From an uncultured Clostridia bacterium (GTDB lineage: Bacteria; Bacillota; Clostridia; TANB77; CAG-508), in contig CALXWP010000002.1 of the NCBI GenBank assembly GCA_944392455.1, positions 147,577 through 211,576 of the forward strand: DNA of 64,000 nt. Direction: 5' to 3'. Of this stretch, positions 60,846-64,000 are shown piece after piece (the first letter of the stretch is position 1; each line of letters starts with the position of its first letter). The position numbers and the translations under genes are program-made. A model generated the notes under the pieces. That model searched no databases. It was not told the origin of the DNA and was given only the letters and a program-made list of their open reading frames with translations.

Positions 60846-60935
60846 TTAATCTTTGTTTGTGTCTTGGCTTTCATCATTCTTATTACTTAAAAGTAACAAA
60901 ACAATTAATCGCCAGATTAAATCAAAAGAAGTCAC
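60846..60935 (-). CDS. 29-aa hydrophobic peptide, possible type I toxin
   Basis: GTG start, eight bases after AAAGGAGG, encodes MTSFDLIWRLIVLLLLSNKN and a short charged tail (DESQDTNKD). One membrane helix with a charged end is typical of Fst/TxpA-type toxins. It has a strong terminator. The antisense partner might be the small RNA ending at 60800. Homology not recognised. Confidence 0.55.
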   Translation of the reverse strand: MTSFDLIWRLIVLLLLSNKNDESQDTNKD

Positions 60936-61041
60936 TATGTTGCACCTCCTTTCTCAAAGTTTTCCTTTGGAAAAGGATGGATTTATTATACTTTAATTTT
61001 ATTCTAAAAACAATGTTTTTTTACAATTTCAACAATTATTA

Positions 61042-61947
61042 TTAATCAGCTTTATTTTTATTTCTACTTTTATATACATTTGCTTGATTTCTACATTGAC
61101 TACTATCATATTCAGCTTTAGGATTTTTAGCATAAAAAACTTTTCCGCAATGTTTACATATCTTTAGAGGATTTTTTTCACTGCAAAGCATAAATCCAAA
61201 AGTCATATCTATAGCTTGTTTTAAAGAATTAGGTTGCCAAGATATTTCAGGAATATTTCCATACATATTAATTTTATATGGTATTCCAGAAAAATAATAA
61301 TCATTTATAGTTTCTCTTGCTTTATATTCATCATAATCATTTATACTATTATTTGCTAAATCTACATACTTTTTAAATATTTTATACATTTTTTTAGCAT
61401 ATTCAATTATCCAATCTATTTTTTCACAATAAAAACTAGAATAAATTAATTGGTTGCTGAGTGATGTACGATTTAACATTCTTTGTAAATCGGAATTTGT
61501 TTCTATTTCTACTTTACCACTTGTTACTGTGTAACTCATTTCATCATTGGTAGCAAATGGAAAGAATAATTCAAAATAATCTTTCGTTCTCATTGTACAA
61601 TTTTTATTAATAAAATTATTTTCTTTTAATGTTACTACATCATTTAGCATAAAATCAGGGCTAATTGGAGCTTCAACCATAAAGCCCAATAATCCATATT
61701 GCTTTACAAAATAATATACACAAGTAAATTTAGTTTGATCATCGTCTACATCTATACACATTCTTCCTAAATTTAATAAGTCAACCAATATTGAATCCAT
61801 TTTACTAAACATATCATATAAGTCTCTAATATTTATACTAGCCTCTGGATTTGGAACCATATAGTATTCTTTTCCTTTATATTTTCCTTGATATCCACCA
61901 TATTTCATATATGAATATGCACTGTTACTTTTAAAATTAAATTCCAT
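61042..61947 (-). CDS. Mobile-element protein with C-terminal zinc ribbon
   Basis: The 301-aa protein has an unrecognised helical N-terminal 240 residues, then a zinc-ribbon-like tail: KICKHCGKVFYAKNPKAEYDSSQCRNQANVY (shown in part), with Cys pairs CxxC and SQC. Similar tails occur in clostridial element proteins of unknown function. TAAGGAGAA precedes the ATG. It is divergent from the operon at 62145, sharing a control region. Confidence 0.65.
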   Translation of the reverse strand: MEFNFKSNSAYSYMKYGGYQGKYKGKEYYMVPNPEASINIRDLYDMFSKMDSILVDLLNLGRMCIDVDDDQTKFTCVYYFVKQYGLLGFMVEAPISPDFMLNDVVTLKENNFINKNCTMRTKDYFELFFPFATNDEMSYTVTSGKVEIETNSDLQRMLNRTSLSNQLIYSSFYCEKIDWIIEYAKKMYKIFKKYVDLANNSINDYDEYKARETINDYYFSGIPYKINMYGNIPEISWQPNSLKQAIDMTFGFMLCSEKNPLKICKHCGKVFYAKNPKAEYDSSQCRNQANVYKSRNKNKAD

Positions 61948-61980
61948 GATTTTATTCTCCTTAAAATTTTTTCAAAAATT

Positions 61981-62022
61981 TAATTGTAATATATTGACAT
62001 ATTACAATTATTACTTTATAAT
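61981..62022 (+). promoter_or_regulatory. Operator-overlapped promoter of the element's control region
   Basis: TTGACA (61994-61999), a 17-base spacer and TATAAT (62017-62022) form a consensus promoter. The -35 lies inside the palindrome TAATTGTAATAT...ATATTACAATTA, a likely repressor site; a further ATATTACAA half-site lies about 60 bases downstream. Confidence 0.65.
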
Positions 62023-62144
62023 AGTATCAAAATATTAATAGTTGAAATATAATAATATATTACAACAATTAATATAAAATGTCAAGAGCTACAACTATAT
62101 AAAAAATATGTAGACAAAAATTTTACCAAATTGCTTGAAAGGTT

Positions 62145-62618
62145 GTGATTATTATAGATACAAAGAACTATATACTAGACAAATATTATAATGAACACAA
62201 AAAGCCATCTATTATTGCTAAAGAAATAGGTGTTAATCCTTCCTATATCACAAAAATAATAAAAAAAGATATAAGATATATACCAGAAAAAGAATATAGA
62301 ATTCAAATAAGTAAAGAAAATCGTAAAATTGCAAAAAGAGAATGGATTAGAAATAAAAGATACAATGAAGCTGACAAACAATTATATGAATTTGTAAAAC
62401 AACAACATATTGAAGCAAGTAAAGAATTATCTTATTCTTCTGAAATGAGTGATTTAGCATATAGAAAATGGAACCCAAATGCTTATCATAGAAATAGTAA
62501 AGGTAATTTAGTTATAGATAGAAAACTAAAAGTTGGATCAGATGTTCCAAAATCTATAAATATGAATATTAAAATATCACCACAAAAATATAAGAAAAAA
62601 TATTGTTATAGTATTTAA
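62145..62618 (+). CDS. Helix-turn-helix DNA-binding protein of the element
   Basis: The 157-aa basic protein has a clear helix-turn-helix near residues 18-38 (KPSIIAKEIGVNPSYITKII), then a Lys/Arg/Tyr-rich region. It may regulate or assist excision/integration. The GTG start is weakly supported: AAAGG lies only a few bases upstream. Terminator follows at 62623. Confidence 0.65.
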   Translation: MIIIDTKNYILDKYYNEHKKPSIIAKEIGVNPSYITKIIKKDIRYIPEKEYRIQISKENRKIAKREWIRNKRYNEADKQLYEFVKQQHIEASKELSYSSEMSDLAYRKWNPNAYHRNSKGNLVIDRKLKVGSDVPKSINMNIKISPQKYKKKYCYSI

Positions 62619-62622
62619 TTAG

Positions 62623-62648
62623 TCCTATTGTAGAATAGGTCTTTTTTT
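62623..62648 (+). terminator. Terminator after the 62145 gene
   Basis: CCTATT pairs with AATAGG and is followed by seven T. Confidence 0.7.
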
Positions 62649-62678
62649 ATTTTAAATTTTAGCAGAGGAGGTACAAAT

Positions 62679-62888
62679 ATGGCTGATATGAGAGAAACTT
62701 ACACTTTAATGTTTACAGACTACCCAGACATTGTTAATCTCGACCAAATGAGAAAAATGTTAGGTGGAATTAGTAATACTCTTGCATATCGTATGTTAAG
62801 AGAAAAAACAATAAAAAGTAAAAAAGTTGGCAGAGAATATAAAATTCCTAAAGTTAATGTTATTAAATATATGATGACAGAACAGTAG
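62679..62888 (+). CDS. xis: Excisionase-like helix-turn-helix protein
   Basis: The 69-aa protein has a MerR/excisionase-type winged helix: NLDQMRKMLGGISNTLAYRMLREKTIKSKKVGREYKIPKVNVIKYM (shown in part), the pattern by which Xis proteins bend DNA at att sites. It lies 81 bases upstream of the integrase in the same direction, as expected for an int-xis module. GAGGAGGTA precedes the ATG. Confidence 0.85.
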   Translation: MADMRETYTLMFTDYPDIVNLDQMRKMLGGISNTLAYRMLREKTIKSKKVGREYKIPKVNVIKYMMTEQ

Positions 62889-62969
62889 GAATTTTTTTAT
62901 TATCATGGTATAATACACAAAATATCAATGATAAGTTAAATCTAAACTGTTACAACGGAAAGGAGTAAA

Positions 62970-64000
62970 ATGATAACAGGTAGCTTACAAAAAAAGAAAG
63001 GTCTTTATTATGCTGTTTTAAATTTATATGATGACTATGGAAAAAGAAAACCGAAATGGATTCCTACAGGTTATACTATAAAAGGAAACAAGAAAAAGGC
63101 TGAAGAAAAATTAGAACAATTTAAAATTGAATATGAACAAAAATCAAAAAAACAATTAAGAGATCCAAACATATATGATAAATATAAAAATATTTTGTTT
63201 TGTGATTATATGTTGGAATGGTTAGAGAAACAAAAAGGAAAGGTCGAACAAACAACTTATATAGGTTATGAACAAGTTATTAAAGGTAGATTATACAAAT
63301 ACTTTAAAGCAAAGAAAATCAAATTAGTAGATTTGAAACCTAAGCATATTCAAGACTTTTTCGATTTACTTTTTAGCGAAGGTCTTTCAGGAAATACTAT
63401 AAAACATTATAGAGCCAATATTAGTAAAGCTTTAAAAAGTGCAGTTATTACCGAGATTATTGATAGTAACCCTGCTACTAAATTAGAGCCTATAAAAGTA
63501 AAAGAATATACCGCAGATTATTATACTCAAGATGAATTATTAAATTTAATGGAAATAATAAAAACTACACCTATCGAACTACCAGTAATTATTGCTGGAG
63601 TATATGGCCTAAGGCGTGAAGAAGTTATAGGTATAAAATGGAATGCCATTGATTTTAATGATAAAACTTTAACAATTAGACATACTGTAGGCAGAGGAAA
63701 AATTGATGGTGTTACACAATTTATATTCAAAGATAGGTCAAAAAGCGATTCTGGTTATAGAACTTTACCCTTATTTGATTTTATTGCTGATTTACTGAAA
63801 GAATATAAAAATAAGTATGAAGAAAATAAAAAGTTTTTTGGAAATACTTATGTTAATGATTATAATGAATATATTTGCTTAATGGAAAATGGAGAGTTAA
63901 TGAAACCAGGATTTCTATCTCAAAAATTTAGTGAAATATTAGATAAAAATAATTTAAGGCATATTAGATTACACGATTTAAGACATAGTTGTGGAACTTT
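62970..64000 (+). CDS. int: Tyrosine-recombinase integrase (3' end outside window)
   Basis: The visible 343 residues contain an N-terminal arm-type DNA-binding domain (KKGLYYAVLNLYDD), a SAM-like core-binding domain (about residues 75-180) and the catalytic domain with Arg215 in VYGLRREEVIGIKW and His335-x2-Arg338 in LHDLRHS. The catalytic Tyr lies beyond the window end. AAAGGAG precedes the ATG. It should act on the tRNA-Leu att sites. Confidence 0.93.
   Translation, partial: MITGSLQKKKGLYYAVLNLYDDYGKRKPKWIPTGYTIKGNKKKAEEKLEQFKIEYEQKSKKQLRDPNIYDKYKNILFCDYMLEWLEKQKGKVEQTTYIGYEQVIKGRLYKYFKAKKIKLVDLKPKHIQDFFDLLFSEGLSGNTIKHYRANISKALKSAVITEIIDSNPATKLEPIKVKEYTADYYTQDELLNLMEIIKTTPIELPVIIAGVYGLRREEVIGIKWNAIDFNDKTLTIRHTVGRGKIDGVTQFIFKDRSKSDSGYRTLPLFDFIADLLKEYKNKYEENKKFFGNTYVNDYNEYICLMENGELMKPGFLSQKFSEILDKNNLRHIRLHDLRHSCGT

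Larger units (their letters stand above)
55168..64000. mobile_element. Integrative mobilizable element in tRNA-Leu (right end outside window)
   Basis: The left border is the tRNA-Leu fragment. Inside are a YaaC-like/HNH pair, a hairpin-rich oriT region with a MobV nick site, a MobV relaxase, GC-richer orphan gene C, two XRE/HTH regulators, a possible small toxin, a zinc-ribbon protein, an excisionase-like protein and a tyrosine integrase. There are no conjugation (type IV secretion) genes in the visible part, so it is likely mobilized by a helper. No replication protein is clear. Confidence 0.85.

Overview
The window comes from the chromosome of a very AT-rich, endospore-forming Firmicute of clostridial type. 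Evidence is the CIRCE-controlled groES-groEL pair, dnaG-rpoD, carD, spo0A, spore photoproduct lyase, ylbJ, a DUF4364 regulator, stand-alone coaB, an archaeal-type prolyl-tRNA synthetase, and strong GGAGG ribosome sites. Gene density is high and most genes are on the minus strand. An uncultured gut clostridium is a reasonable guess, but the species cannot be named from this sequence.

Layout. 0-11.7 kb: mutS2 (3' part), mtaB, groEL/groES, deoD, mgtA, splB, ylbJ. 11.7-20.7 kb: small envelope proteins, tRNA-Met, rpoD, dnaG, carD, coaB, dut, a GC-richer orphan gene and an EamA transporter. 21-30 kb: GDPD, spo0A, YigZ, a flavoprotein, a PLP lyase, a WG-repeat protein and a CNNM/CorC protein. 30-35 kb: thioester/LPxTG surface protein with its sortase, a two-component system and a 6S-like RNA candidate. 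35-55 kb: mscS, trmB, an ABC exporter, ord, a DnaJ protein, proS-scpB, an OB-fold protein, metK, murI, two TauE-like half-transporters, nifS and orphan genes. 55.1 kb to the end: an integrative mobilizable element inserted in a tRNA-Leu gene. It carries a YaaC-like/HNH gene pair (possible defence), a hairpin-rich oriT region, a MobV relaxase, regulators, a possible type I toxin, an excisionase and a tyrosine integrase cut off by the window end.

Main discovery. Four unrelated genes (mutS2, mtaB, sortase, TauE-like transporter) are each broken by exactly one extra base, and every time it is a C that creates an in-frame CGG codon. Skipping that C restores the conserved protein at a glycine GGN codon. 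I found no other in-frame CGG in any native gene. CGG is otherwise in frame only in three GC-richer, apparently foreign ORFs (four codons). This suggests that CGG is not read as an ordinary arginine codon here but triggers a +1 frameshift, or is read as a CGGN quadruplet. A systematic sequence error is the main alternative.
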